From: Sphingobacterium deserti
Lineage (GTDB): Bacteria > Bacteroidota > Bacteroidia > Sphingobacteriales > Sphingobacteriaceae
NCBI RefSeq assembly: GCF_000757725.1
Contig: NZ_JJMU01000029.1
Location: 87,604 to 151,603, forward strand
Reading direction: 5' to 3'
Length of the DNA: 64,000 bases
The translations under genes were made by a program, and so were the position numbers. This document shows positions 18,028 through 27,264 of this stretch, piece by piece. Within the stretch, counting starts at the first letter, position 1. Each line of letters begins with the position of its first letter. The notes beneath the pieces are model-generated. The model had not been told where the DNA came from. It worked only from the letters and a program-made list of their open reading frames with translations, and ran no database searches.

Positions 18028-19665
18028 ATGGCAAAACAAGTAAGATATAACGTTGAAGCTCGTGACGCACTGAAAAAAGGTGTTGATACATTAGCAAATG
18101 CAGTAAAAGTAACATTGGGACCTAAAGGCCGTAATGTTATCATCGAGAAAAAATTCGGATCTCCGATGATCACAAAAGACGGTGTTTCCGTTGCTAAAGA
18201 AATCGATTTGAAAGATGCTTTAGAAAACATGGGCGCACAAATGGTGAAAGAAGTAGCATCAAAAACTGCTGATCAAGCTGGTGATGGTACGACTACTGCT
18301 ACTGTATTAGCGCAAGCGATCGTATCTCCAGGATTAAAGTCTGTGGCTGCTGGTGCAAACCCTATGGATCTAAAACGCGGTATTGACAAAGCTGTTGCTG
18401 CTGTCGTGGCAAATTTGAAATCACAGTCACAAGTAGTAGGTGCTGATAACAACAAAATCAAGCAAGTAGCTACAATTTCTGCGAATAACGATGACGTTAT
18501 CGGCTCATTAATTGCAGAAGCAATGGAAAAAGTAGGTAACGACGGTGTTATCACAGTTGAAGAGGCGAAAGGTACAGAAACAGAGGTGAAAACTGTTGAA
18601 GGTATGCAGTTCGATCGTGGTTACTTATCTCCATACTTCGTTACAAACTCCGACAAAATGGAAGCTGAGTTAGAAAACCCTTACATTTTGATCTACGATA
18701 AGAAAATCAGCAACATGAAAGAGTTGTTGCCGATTTTAGAAAAACAAGTGCAAACCGGCAAACCGTTGTTGATCATTGCAGAGGATTTAGATGGCGAGGC
18801 TTTAGCTACATTAGTGGTTAACAAAATCCGTGGCTCACTGAAAGTTGCTGCCGTTAAAGCTCCAGGTTTCGGCGATCGTCGTAAAGCGATGCTTGAGGAT
18901 ATCGCCATCTTAACAGGTGGTACAGTTATCTCCGAAGAAAGAGGTTTTAAATTAGAAAATGCAGAGCTTTCTTACTTAGGTCAAGCAGAGAAAGTTGTGG
19001 TTGATAAAGACAACACAACCGTTATCAACGGTTCTGGCGATGCGGAAGATATCAAAGCACGTGTTGCGCAGATCCGCTCACAGATCGAAACGACTAGTTC
19101 TGATTATGATCGTGAGAAATTGCAAGAGCGTTTAGCGAAGCTATCTGGTGGTGTTGCCGTTCTTTACGTTGGTGCTACTACAGAAGTAGAAATGAAAGAA
19201 AAGAAAGACCGCGTTGATGATGCTTTACACGCTACTCGTGCAGCGGTAGAAGAAGGTATCGTAGCTGGTGGTGGCGTTGCTTTCATCCGTGCAACAGAAG
19301 CTTTAGCTGGTCTAAAAGGAGCAAACGAAGACGAGACTATCGGTGTCGAAATTATCAAACGTGCTATCGAGGAGCCACTTCGTCAAATCTGTAATAACGC
19401 AGGTATCGAAGGCGCAGTTGTCGTACAAAAGGTAAAAGAAGGTACTGCAGACTTTGGTTACAATGCACGCACAGATGTTTACGAAAATTTAATCGGAGCA
19501 GGTGTTATCGATCCGACTAAAGTTTCCCGTGTAGCATTAGAAAATGCGGCATCTATCGCATCGATGTTGTTAACTACAGAATGTGTTCTTGCTGATGAGC
19601 CAGAGGAAAACCCGGTAGCTGCTGGCGGACCTCCAATGGGTGGCGGCATGGGCGGTATGATGTAA
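18028..19665 (+). CDS. groEL: Chaperonin GroEL
   Basis: The 545-residue group I chaperonin has the ATP-binding segment [14 protein letters not shown], the [13 protein letters not shown] C-terminal region ([12 protein letters not shown]), and the GGMGGMM tail. Length is normal. It folds cytosolic proteins in a double ring with GroES. Codon use is noticeably more optimised than in flanking genes, as expected for high expression. A perfect 14-bp terminator follows. Confidence 0.98.
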   Translation: MAKQVRYNVEARDALKKGVDTLANAVKVTLGPKGRNVIIEKKFGSPMITKDGVSVAKEIDLKDALENMGAQMVKEVASKTADQAGDGTTTATVLAQAIVSPGLKSVAAGANPMDLKRGIDKAVAAVVANLKSQSQVVGADNNKIKQVATISANNDDVIGSLIAEAMEKVGNDGVITVEEAKGTETEVKTVEGMQFDRGYLSPYFVTNSDKMEAELENPYILIYDKKISNMKELLPILEKQVQTGKPLLIIAEDLDGEALATLVVNKIRGSLKVAAVKAPGFGDRRKAMLEDIAILTGGTVISEERGFKLENAELSYLGQAEKVVVDKDNTTVINGSGDAEDIKARVAQIRSQIETTSSDYDREKLQERLAKLSGGVAVLYVGATTEVEMKEKKDRVDDALHATRAAVEEGIVAGGGVAFIRATEALAGLKGANEDETIGVEIIKRAIEEPLRQICNNAGIEGAVVVQKVKEGTADFGYNARTDVYENLIGAGVIDPTKVSRVALENAASIASMLLTTECVLADEPEENPVAAGGPPMGGGMGGMM

Positions 19666-19684
19666 GACATATCAATCCCTATAG

Positions 19685-19719
19685 AAAGAGGTTCCACGTG
19701 TTAAGCGTGGAACCTCTTT
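19685..19719. terminator. Bidirectional terminator between groEL and the MtfA-like gene
   Basis: A perfect 14-bp inverted repeat (AAAGAGGTTCCACG 19685-19698 with 19706-19719) and a 7-nt loop lie between two convergent genes. Confidence 0.9.
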
Positions 19720-19722
19720 TAT

Positions 19723-20529
19723 TTACTGGCTTTTTTCAGGCCTATTATACATTTCGTTCAATAATGCAAAGAGTTCGGGATGGTCTTCTTCGAGCTGTTT
19801 CGGTTTCTGAAAGAAATATTCTGAAACCACCGCGAGGAATTCAGCTTCATTTGTCGCTGCGTAATCGCGAATATCTGATCGGTCGTGCCGAATGGCATTA
19901 ATAGTCTTATGCATCTCACGAAGCCAAGGTTGCACAAGGTCCCTTGAGATGAGGTATGAGGGCACGCCGTCGATTTCGCCATCTGCTTTGTCGATAAGGT
20001 GCACAAACTCATGAATGGCGGTGTTTCCCTCTGATGGGTGATCTTTAAACCCAGCGCGCAATGAATCTAGGGAGAGGATCATCTTTCTGTTCATCACACC
20101 TTCACCCACCATGCCTAATACCGTGCGATCTTGCGCTTCTATATCATATTTTTCATTAAATGTTCCCGGATAGATAAGTACTTCATCTAGATTTTCATAA
20201 GACCAGCGGCTAAAATGAAATAGGGGAATAGTTGCGCTCGCGGCCACCAATACACGATCCGTATCAGTTATAGCAGCTCCTTTTTCCGGTGAAATCTTCG
20301 TTGTAGCTAGAAAATATTGTACACGCTCTATAAATTCGTCTTGCGCGGCTTTTTGTAGTCTTTGGAAAAATGCTACGCTTCTTTGAAGTACCGATCTGAC
20401 TGACGCTTCCTGTGGCAACTGGCTCCTTCGGTACTTTTTGTTTCCTACATACTTAAATACGTACCAAATTAACAGCATGCCCACCAAGGTTATAGCAAGA
20501 AGCATCCATACCTTATTGTCTATCATCAT
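19723..20529 (-). CDS. MtfA-like zinc peptidase (M90 family)
   Basis: The 268-residue protein has one N-terminal transmembrane helix (residues 5-27), then a cytosolic or periplasmic peptidase domain. The family motif HEFVHLIDKADGEIDG contains HExxH and the downstream Asp/Glu pattern of MtfA. E. coli MtfA is a cytoplasmic peptidase tied to the Mlc glucose repressor. Bacteroidota versions are often membrane anchored and of unknown substrate. It is convergent with groEL and shares its terminator. Confidence 0.85.
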   Translation of the reverse strand: MMIDNKVWMLLAITLVGMLLIWYVFKYVGNKKYRRSQLPQEASVRSVLQRSVAFFQRLQKAAQDEFIERVQYFLATTKISPEKGAAITDTDRVLVAASATIPLFHFSRWSYENLDEVLIYPGTFNEKYDIEAQDRTVLGMVGEGVMNRKMILSLDSLRAGFKDHPSEGNTAIHEFVHLIDKADGEIDGVPSYLISRDLVQPWLREMHKTINAIRHDRSDIRDYAATNEAEFLAVVSEYFFQKPKQLEEDHPELFALLNEMYNRPEKSQ

Positions 20530-20585
20530 ATCAGGGATAATTAAAAAAAGATTTTATTATATTTATGCAATATATCCATGTAAAG

Positions 20586-21098
20586 ATGCAAAAATTTCAC
20601 TATACAGATGGTACTAATACCTTTGGCCCTTTTTCTGTGGAAGAATTAAAAGGAAAAGGAATCACCGGAGATACATTCGTTTGGGCAGAGGGGCTACCAA
20701 ATTGGGTAGCAGCTCGACAAATCCCTGAGTTGGCTTCGGTTATCAATGAAGGAGCACAACCCTATTACACAGGAACAACCCAAGTGCCGCCGCAATTTGG
20801 AGGGAGTATGCCGCCAACATTTAATAGACCTACTGGCAGACCGCCCAAAACATATTTAATTGAATCTATATTAACGACTATCTTCTGCTGTTTGCCGCTA
20901 GGGATACCATCCATTATTTACGCTTCACGGGTGGAGGGAAAGTATTATCGTGGCGACTATTTAGGTGCTGAAGCTGATTCGGCCAGTGCAAAAAGGTGGT
21001 TGTTCATCAACCTTGGACTCAGTGTAGGCCTCTGGATCTTGTATTTCTTGATATTTGGGTCTGCGATGTTTGCTGCGATGATGGGCGACTTCAATTAA
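20586..21098 (+). CDS. GYF_2 plus CD225/dispanin-like membrane protein
   Basis: I choose ATG 20586 (MQKFHYTDGT), since the family begins with the GYF_2 domain; an upstream ATG at 20565 adds 7 residues. Residues 1-50 carry GYF_2 features (FGPFSVEELKGKGI, FVWAEGLPNWVAA). A Pro-rich linker leads to a two-helix CD225-type membrane segment (ILTTIFCCLPLGIPSIIYASR). The function of these small membrane proteins in bacteria is unsettled. The DUF2752 gene follows 4 nt later. Confidence 0.85.
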   Translation: MQKFHYTDGTNTFGPFSVEELKGKGITGDTFVWAEGLPNWVAARQIPELASVINEGAQPYYTGTTQVPPQFGGSMPPTFNRPTGRPPKTYLIESILTTIFCCLPLGIPSIIYASRVEGKYYRGDYLGAEADSASAKRWLFINLGLSVGLWILYFLIFGSAMFAAMMGDFN

Positions 21099-21102
21099 TT
21101 TT

Positions 21103-21492
21103 ATGCTAACTGGACACCTCCGCTGGCTATTTATTGGGCTGGGAGCGGGTATTGTAAGTCTGCTAATCTATATTTACTACAAGTATGACCCGTTGCAGTC
21201 TGCCTGGTTTCCGAAGTGCCCTTTCAAGACATTTACGGGTTTGGATTGCCCTGGCTGCGGCTCACAGCGAGCAATCCACGCTTTGTTGCATGGTGACTTC
21301 TCGGCCGCTGTCCGATACAATGCGTTATTATTACCCTTCATTCCCTATGTCTTAATCGGTACAATTTTCCAGTGGAAACAAAACTTAACCGCTCCTATGC
21401 TACGCTGGCGCAGAATTTTGTATGGGGAATGGGCTATAAAAATTGTGGCTACCGTCATATTGCTTTATTTTATTGGCCGTAATATCTACTAA
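21103..21492 (+). CDS. DUF2752 membrane protein
   Basis: The 129-residue protein has three hydrophobic helices and the family core FTGLDCPGCGSQRAIHALLHG, with the CPGCG cysteine pair next to a membrane edge. DUF2752 genes frequently follow CD225-like genes, as here at 4 nt spacing, so the two probably work together. The biochemical role is unknown. Confidence 0.9.
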   Translation: MLTGHLRWLFIGLGAGIVSLLIYIYYKYDPLQSAWFPKCPFKTFTGLDCPGCGSQRAIHALLHGDFSAAVRYNALLLPFIPYVLIGTIFQWKQNLTAPMLRWRRILYGEWAIKIVATVILLYFIGRNIY

Positions 21493-21857
21493 AGCGTTGC
21501 CCTGAAAGGCAATATAATTGGTAGTTTGTCTGGATGTTGATTGCACCAACGGTTCTTCGGTTAAGTTCCCATTGCTATTCCACAGTCTATCAAGCCATCC
21601 GAGCTATGTTTTCTATCTGCTGCTATGGATTTCAGAGAATTGCAGGTAATAATGATTTTCGCCCAGTCCTTTCGAAATAAGTGCGACATCAAGGTTAGGG
21701 TCACATATTTGTTTACAGTTTGCTGCGCAGGACCATGTGCCGTGCGTGCATTCGCGCCCATGTGCACGTAACATAACTCATTATGCGCAGAAAAGTACAG
21801 TTCTTCCCGAATTATAGTCGTTAGTTTATTTTGTTATCGATCGTCTGTAAAAAAGTC
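21493..21857. other. 365-bp gap between convergent genes
   Basis: No RNA gene or clear terminator is seen. On the minus strand a 53-codon ORF (21613-21774, ATG to TAG) encodes a peptide with four Cys in its first half (ECTHGTWSCAANCKQICDP) and a protein-like second half (DVALISKGLGENHYYLQFSE). It may be a small gene or a relic; nothing else supports it. Confidence 0.3.
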
Positions 21858-23087
21858 TTATTCGAAGTCTTTATAAAGCAGATATTTCTTTCGCATCTCT
21901 TTGTATGCAGCCAAATCATTTTTCCAAGATGCTCTAATTTCCTCCTCTGTCTTCCCTGCGATGATTTGCTTCCTTAGTTCGTCTGTGCCGGCCAGCTTGT
22001 CAAAAAATTCAGCACGGCTGAAAAACTTACTTTTATCAGGCATCTTAGTATAGAAATCGAGCACATACTTAAGGGTAAATTTATGCTTGTTTGCGTCAAC
22101 GCTTCTTAAGTCCAACCCATAGTTGACCTCACCTTTGCCTGCCACATGCTTGGCCATACCTGATTTTTCTCCTGGCGTAAACTTAAAATCTCCGAATACA
22201 GGATCGGGATACCCAATGACTTGAAAAGGCCATGCTGTGCCTCTACCCTCGGATATGGATGTGCCTTCGAAAAGACATAGCGAGCCATACAAGCGCACGG
22301 AAAGATGGTTTGGCAAAGATGGTGAAGGGATCACAGGAAGCTCATACATCATCGTATGGTCGTAATTCTTTACAGGGATCACCGTCAGGCTACATTGGCG
22401 TCCTTCCTCCAGCCACTTTTCCCCGTTTATCATTTGCGCCATTTCTCCCATCGTCAATCCATGCATGATCGCCACTTTGTGAAAAGAAATATCTGCTTTA
22501 AATTTATCATCCTTACGTACAGGCCCATCCACCTGGTCTCCATTTGGATTAGGACGATCTAATACAATCATTTGTTTACCATGCTTGGCGCAGAGCTCCA
22601 TAACGTGGTGCATAGAAGCCATATAAGTGTAAAATCGAGCGCCTACATCTTGTAGATCGAATAGCATCACATCAATTGACTGGATAATAGAGTCTTGTTT
22701 TGAATTGCCCCCATATAACGTGTATAAGGGAAGACCGGTTTTTTCATCCTTTTCGTTTCCAACTTTCTCACCACGCTCAATAGTGCCGCGAAAGCCATGC
22801 TCTGGTGCAAAAGCAAAGTGAAGATCCACCCCCTTTTCAAGTAGGATATCGACTAGATGCTCTTTTTCGGCACCCACGATAGTCGTTTGATTTCCCATCA
22901 GGCCTACCTTTTTATCTTTTAATAGCGGCAGGTAATCATTAAGCTGATCCGCTCCAGGTAAAATTTTAAGCGCCTGATCGGTCGAATCTGCTGATTCTAT
23001 AACGGTTTTTGGCTTAGATCCAGACTGGCAGGATAGAAGGCTGGACGAAAGAATTATTAAAAGTGAAATAGTTTTAAACTGTGGCAT
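21858..23087 (-). CDS. NamZ-type exo-beta-N-acetylmuramidase (DUF1343), lipoprotein
   Basis: The 409-residue protein has a lipoprotein signal ending SSLLSCQSG. The DUF1343 core is visible: APEHGFRG, LFDLQDVGARFYTYMASMHH, VLDRPNPNGDQVDGP, and SEGRGTAWPF. Members characterised in Bacillus and Tannerella release N-acetylmuramic acid from the non-reducing end of peptidoglycan fragments (GH171). It should act in the periplasm or at the outer membrane during wall recycling or scavenging. A second homologue lies divergently at 23856, as in other species with two NamZ copies. Confidence 0.88.
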   Translation of the reverse strand: MPQFKTISLLIILSSSLLSCQSGSKPKTVIESADSTDQALKILPGADQLNDYLPLLKDKKVGLMGNQTTIVGAEKEHLVDILLEKGVDLHFAFAPEHGFRGTIERGEKVGNEKDEKTGLPLYTLYGGNSKQDSIIQSIDVMLFDLQDVGARFYTYMASMHHVMELCAKHGKQMIVLDRPNPNGDQVDGPVRKDDKFKADISFHKVAIMHGLTMGEMAQMINGEKWLEEGRQCSLTVIPVKNYDHTMMYELPVIPSPSLPNHLSVRLYGSLCLFEGTSISEGRGTAWPFQVIGYPDPVFGDFKFTPGEKSGMAKHVAGKGEVNYGLDLRSVDANKHKFTLKYVLDFYTKMPDKSKFFSRAEFFDKLAGTDELRKQIIAGKTEEEIRASWKNDLAAYKEMRKKYLLYKDFE

Positions 23088-23855
23088 AGCTATCGTTATT
23101 AGAAATATTGATTACACTATAAAAGTAGAAAAAATATGCATAATCATGCGTTTTTTTGCGCTGAATTTTACGTTTAATTATTAGTTTCTTTGTGGCCATA
23201 GTGTTAAAACAAGTATAAACCTGCAAATATGTTAGCTATGCTCGAGTAAAGAATGTAAACTCATTCAGCGACGAGCAAATACGTATTTAGTCATTCTGCT
23301 ATGAAAATGGCCACTTACAGTTACCTACTATTACTTACGAAAAGATCCAATTGGCCTCAATCAAAAAAATGTGTATACAATAGATATGGTAATAGGTATT
23401 GCTGCATAAGGGATTTTTCCCTACTCGTTATTTAAGGCATGTTAAACTATAAACTACGACCTATTACCGTTAAAGCGACTTATGCTTTGGCCCGCTATCT
23501 TAGCTTCTTTGTCAACCTCGTTCAGTACGAAATGAAAAAAGGTGATCGATAAATTAACGATCGTATAGCAAATTCTAAGCTGGGTTATTAAAAATAAATG
23601 TGTTACATATGCCCAAGTTTGCTTACCCTGCATTTTTGTGCAATTGTATTTTCAAACGTTCAATTGTGTGTATTCAGAAATACCTTTGTAACAATTATTT
23701 GCTTAGTCACATGCGTTTTCTTGCATATTTCATTTTTAATCCCTATTCTTACGGAACTATTAATGAGTCGATGGTGCAGTCTTTCAGGCCTGTCGATTAA
23801 TTCAAAATGAGTTAGCCATATTAATTTGAAACGTTGTAAGTTCAATTTTGTCATT
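23088..23855. other. 768-bp AT-rich gap between divergent namZ paralogues
   Basis: It should hold both namZ promoters, but I find no clean TAnnTTTG for either start. A 26-codon open stretch ending at the TAA near 23552 (KATYALARYLSFFVNLVQYE) reads like a coding relic. GATCGATAAATTAACGATC near 23544 is an imperfect inverted repeat. No gene is supported. Confidence 0.35.
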
Positions 23856-25046
23856 ATGAAAATCAAAAACATCAGCTTATTTATCTGCCTATTCTTGTTT
23901 GTTTCTGCGCCGACGTTTTCGCAAATCGTTCCGGGAGCAGATCGGATAGATGAATACCTCAATTACCTGAAAGGCAAAAGGATCGGCATGGTTGTCAATC
24001 CCACCTCACGGATAGGTGATAAGCCTAGCGTAGATAGTTTATTGGCACTCGGTGTCAATATTGTTAAAGTATTTGGTCCAGAACACGGTTTTCGCGGAGA
24101 TGTAGGTGCTGGAGTTAAGGTCAAGGATGCTGTCGATGCATTAACCGGAGTGAAGGTTGTGTCGCTTTATGGAAAGACGAATAAGCCTACCAAGGAAATG
24201 CTAGACGATATTGATTTAATGATTTTTGACATCCAAGATATTGGTGTTCGTTATTTCACCTATCTGGCAACTATGCATAGGGTGATGGAGGCTTGTGCGG
24301 AAAATGGCAAGGAATTACTGATCCTTGATCGGCCGAATCCCAATGGATACTTCGTGGATGGTCCTATATTGGATATGGATTACAAATCAGGCATAGGTAT
24401 GCACCCCGTGCCGATCACGCATGGGATGACGGTTGGTGAATATGCACAAATGATCAATGGCGAAGGATGGTTGGCTGATGGCATCAAATGTCAGATAAAA
24501 ATTATCCCTGTTGCAAACTATACGCACGATATGGAATACCATCCTCCTGTCAATATGTCTCCGAATATTAACACGTATCAAGCGGTCATCTTATACCCGT
24601 CAACCTGCTTGTTCGAGGGCACAGTCTTAAGCGAGGGCAGGGGCACCCAATTTCCATTCACAGTGATCGGGGCACCCGAATTCAGGGGTATTTACGATTT
24701 TTCATTTACGCCAAAAAGCATAGCAAATATGAGCGCTACGCCTATTCATTTAGGAAAGAAATGCTATGGTTTGGATTTAAGAAATGTAGACCTAAAGAGC
24801 GTTCGCAAGGCACAAGCGATCAACCTTTCCTGGCTTATAGAAACGTATAATAAATATCCGGATAAAAAGATATTTTTCGATAATAAGCAAAGCAAAGAGA
24901 TTGTGGTGTTTGATAAATTGGCGGGCGGCCCATTGCTAAAGCAGCAAATAATCGATGGGCTAACCGAAAAACAGATCCGCGACAGCTGGAAGCCAGGCCT
25001 CGAAAAATACAAGGTGATGCGTAGCAAGTATTTGCTGTATCAATAA
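23856..25046 (+). CDS. NamZ-type exo-beta-N-acetylmuramidase paralogue (DUF1343)
   Basis: The start is ATG 23856, giving 396 residues with an ordinary signal peptide (ending APTFSQ), not a lipobox. The same landmarks as its neighbour are present: VFGPEHGFRG, IFDIQDIGVRYFTYLATMHR, LDRPNPNGYFVDGP, and SEGRGTQFPF. Overall similarity to the 21858 product is obvious, but the targeting signals differ, so one enzyme is probably membrane bound and this one soluble periplasmic. Expected reaction: removal of terminal MurNAc from wall fragments. Confidence 0.88.
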   Translation: MKIKNISLFICLFLFVSAPTFSQIVPGADRIDEYLNYLKGKRIGMVVNPTSRIGDKPSVDSLLALGVNIVKVFGPEHGFRGDVGAGVKVKDAVDALTGVKVVSLYGKTNKPTKEMLDDIDLMIFDIQDIGVRYFTYLATMHRVMEACAENGKELLILDRPNPNGYFVDGPILDMDYKSGIGMHPVPITHGMTVGEYAQMINGEGWLADGIKCQIKIIPVANYTHDMEYHPPVNMSPNINTYQAVILYPSTCLFEGTVLSEGRGTQFPFTVIGAPEFRGIYDFSFTPKSIANMSATPIHLGKKCYGLDLRNVDLKSVRKAQAINLSWLIETYNKYPDKKIFFDNKQSKEIVVFDKLAGGPLLKQQIIDGLTEKQIRDSWKPGLEKYKVMRSKYLLYQ

Positions 25047-25115
25047 TTACGGATCGTTCAAGGACTCGCAAATCTTGACGTCATTATCAAGCTATGATAG
25101 ATTTAATCGGCTTTC

Positions 25116-25820
25116 TTATCTGCTGGCCGCGCCCAGCTTTTTAAACAACTCGACTTTATAGCGTCCGCCAATTGGAATCTCAGGTAATTTACCTTTCATT
25201 TTGATGGTATTTCCAATGACATGTTCCGCATAATCTAAATTGATGATGTAAGATTTGTGCACGCGAGCAAACCTTCGCATACCCTTTAAGGTGTCTTCCA
25301 AGTCGATAAGTTTGCGCCAAACATAGTATTCCCGTTTAATTGTCCAGATATGTACGTAATCTTTATCTGCCTGGATATAGCAGATATCGTCATAAGAGGT
25401 AATAAAACTGTACTGCTTATCTTTAATCACCATATAGTCAGAAGCTAAATTTTCTGCTTTTCGAGACCTCAGGAGGTTTTTGGCTTTGTTTACCGTTTTT
25501 AATAAACGCTCAATCCCGAAAGGCTTGAGGATGTAATCCAATACATTCAGTTCATAACACGCTACTGCATAAGTAGGGTCTGTCGTTACAAAGGCAAAAA
25601 ATGGAGGGTTTTGTAAACTTTTAAACAAGCTCAAGCCATTGATGTCAGGCATTTGTATGGCACAAAATACTAGATCCACCTCGTTAGTACTTAGGATAGT
25701 GATGGCAGCGAGTGCAGTATCGAATACCGCAACAATTTCTACATCAGCCATCTTTTTCAATGTCGATACTACATGTTTCTGTGTATGTATATCATTCTCA
25801 ACTACAATGCATTTAATCAT
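25116..25820 (-). CDS. LytTR-type response regulator with degenerate receiver domain
   Basis: The 234-residue protein has a receiver-like N-terminal domain (1-120) and a C-terminal LytTR DNA-binding domain (CYIQADKDYVHIW, FARVHKSYIINLDY). The phosphorylation site is abnormal: the sequence is VFCAIQMPDI, with Ala54 where this family has Asp, and the upstream acidic triplet is E-N-D instead of D-D-E. Thr80 and Lys99 (ILKPFG) remain. No histidine kinase lies next to it. I infer phosphorylation-independent control, for example by dimerisation or ligand, rather than a classical two-component system. Confidence 0.88.
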   Translation of the reverse strand: MIKCIVVENDIHTQKHVVSTLKKMADVEIVAVFDTALAAITILSTNEVDLVFCAIQMPDINGLSLFKSLQNPPFFAFVTTDPTYAVACYELNVLDYILKPFGIERLLKTVNKAKNLLRSRKAENLASDYMVIKDKQYSFITSYDDICYIQADKDYVHIWTIKREYYVWRKLIDLEDTLKGMRRFARVHKSYIINLDYAEHVIGNTIKMKGKLPEIPIGGRYKVELFKKLGAASR

Positions 25821-26425
25821 GGCATGTTCTTATTTTAGAGTGATTTCCTATCACACAACATTTTTCGTTTACTATGTAGAATAGTAGATTCTGTATCAAT
25901 TGGCCCAATTACAATATAGCACCATAAAACTTACATCATCAAGACAGCTCCATTTCTCCATCTATATCCCAAACTATTTAAAGGATTTGTTTTATGTTCT
26001 TATTGTCAATGTTTACTAATATAAATAATAAAATATTACAAAATATGTTTTTAATAAAAATTCTATTTTTTGGAGAGAAAAAGAGATGGTGCTTGTGTGA
26101 TCAAGTGGTTACTATTTGTTATAATTTGTTCCTTGTATTGGTTCTTATTTTCTTAAAATATTGATTAATTGAGGCTGTTAGGTTGATTCAAGGCTGTGTA
26201 GCTATTCACGTCTGTCGGCTATGGTTTGAACTCGGGCTTGAGTGCGTTATACTTCAGCAGGAATATCGGGTCAATTTTGCCTTTTAAACGATTAATATAG
26301 GAGTTCGTCGAAAATATTTCATAGGAATCTTACTGAATGGTAAATTAACCAACGCTTAAATTACCGAATTTTTTATTGTAAGCTACTTTAATCTTCTTTT
26401 TTGTCAAATTTAAAACCACAGTATT
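25821..26425. other. 605-bp AT-rich gap
   Basis: No gene, RNA or strong hairpin is seen. The middle (about 25990-26160) is extremely AT-rich. The segment may contain the promoters of the divergent LytTR gene and the 26426 gene, but no convincing TAnnTTTG was found. Confidence 0.5.
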
Positions 26426-26818
26426 ATGAAAATGAAGCTATCTATATGTTTTATCAGTGTATTCCTTGTTATGCAGACTTGCGTTATGGCTAGATCAAAT
26501 GGAACGGCTGATTCTGTCTTGAATAACATTCAGGAAAGAGTTTACAATGCCTTTGTATCTGATGTTTCACAAAAAACGGAGAAACTGCAAGAGCTCAAGG
26601 GTCAACTGGGAAATCTGGATAAAGGAAAACAAAGCGCAATTTTAGTTTATTGGAGAGCGTATCTACAGTTCTATACGACCATACTTTATTCACAAAGTGG
26701 TAAAAAGTCGAACGCGAAGGAGGAGGTAGATTTTGGTATAGAGTTGCTAAGCAGCCTTCCTAATAAATCAAGTGAAGATTTCGCACTTCTCGCAAGGCTG
26801 GAAAGTAATCTGGTATGA
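26426..26818 (+). CDS. Exported hypothetical protein, probably 3'-truncated
   Basis: The 130-residue product has a signal peptide (MKLSICFISVFLVMQTCVMA) and a helical mature part with an ending FGIELLSSLPNKSSEDFALL. That helix-pair pattern looks like the first third of longer TPR-like exported proteins, and the frame stops abruptly after LESNLV. I infer truncation but cannot prove it without homologues. The stop codon overlaps the ATG of the next small ORF (ATGA). Confidence 0.55.
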   Translation: MKMKLSICFISVFLVMQTCVMARSNGTADSVLNNIQERVYNAFVSDVSQKTEKLQELKGQLGNLDKGKQSAILVYWRAYLQFYTTILYSQSGKKSNAKEEVDFGIELLSSLPNKSSEDFALLARLESNLV

Positions 26819-26946
26819 ATTTTGAAAAATTTTTTCTAGCGCAGAAAAAAGCCCGTGTCGGTTCGAAACGCACTTGGGCAAAAGAGAGCTCACAAATTCC
26901 TCTCTTGTTAATTAACGAATTTGATCCGGGTGTGGGCGGATTGTAA
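26815..26946 (+). CDS. Possible 43-codon small ORF coupled by ATGA overlap
   Basis: The ATG overlaps the stop of the 26426 gene. The 43-residue peptide begins MNFEKFFLAQKKAR and ends INEFDPGVGGL; it is basic in its first half. It has no recognised family. The start overlap and same-strand position 28 nt before the RiPP precursor are the only support. It could instead be the out-of-frame residue of the truncated upstream gene. Confidence 0.25.
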   Translation: MNFEKFFLAQKKARVGSKRTWAKESSQIPLLLINEFDPGVGGL

Positions 26947-26974
26947 GATAAAACTATTTTAAATTTTTAAAAAA

Positions 26975-27214
26975 ATGAAAAAAATTTCATTGAAAAATCT
27001 TGGTAAGGATCAGATTCTGACCAGTGACGAGTTAAAGCTTATTATGGGTGGTACTATCGATAGTGAAGATGGATATGAGGATGGATATAGTACATTTAAA
27101 TGCAAATGCTATAATAGTGGTATAGTTTGGGAAGCCAAATATAAAAATACATCAGATATGGTTAATTATATCGATGGATCTTGTTCGAACGGTGGGGAAT
27201 GTAATGCTGTTTAA
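26975..27214 (+). CDS. RiPP precursor peptide with double-glycine leader (GG-Bacteroidota type)
   Basis: The 79-residue peptide starts MKKISLKNLGKDQILTSDEL and reaches a cleavage-type GG at residues 25-26 (LKLIMGG). This is the leader pattern of Bacteroidota natural-product precursors often modified by radical-SAM enzymes and exported by C39-peptidase ABC transporters. The 53-residue core has four Cys (43, 45, 70, 76), Gly-rich ends and acidic repeats (DGYEDGY). No modifying enzyme, peptidase or transporter lies within this window, so any partners are elsewhere or lost. A GAGGCTG...CAGCCTC terminator follows directly. Confidence 0.72.
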   Translation: MKKISLKNLGKDQILTSDELKLIMGGTIDSEDGYEDGYSTFKCKCYNSGIVWEAKYKNTSDMVNYIDGSCSNGGECNAV

Positions 27215-27224
27215 TTATTTATAC

Positions 27225-27256
27225 GAGGCTGTCTCAAAATGGCAGCCTCTTTTTTA
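27225..27256 (+). terminator. Terminator after the RiPP precursor
   Basis: A 7-bp stem GAGGCTG/CAGCCTC (27225-27231 with 27243-27249) is followed by a T-run, 11 bp past the precursor stop. Confidence 0.75.
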
Positions 27257-27264
27257 TGAATTAG

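Noticed and set aside
26839..26875. GTGTCGGTTCGAAACGCAC with flanking GCCC/GGGC, resembling a tRNA T arm or minus-strand terminator
   Set aside because: Stem pairing is imperfect, no cloverleaf forms, and no minus-strand gene ends here.
27225..27240. GAGGCTGTCTCAAAA string, which also occurs at some insertion-sequence ends
   Set aside because: It is explained by the terminator hairpin after the RiPP gene, and no transposase or target duplication is nearby.
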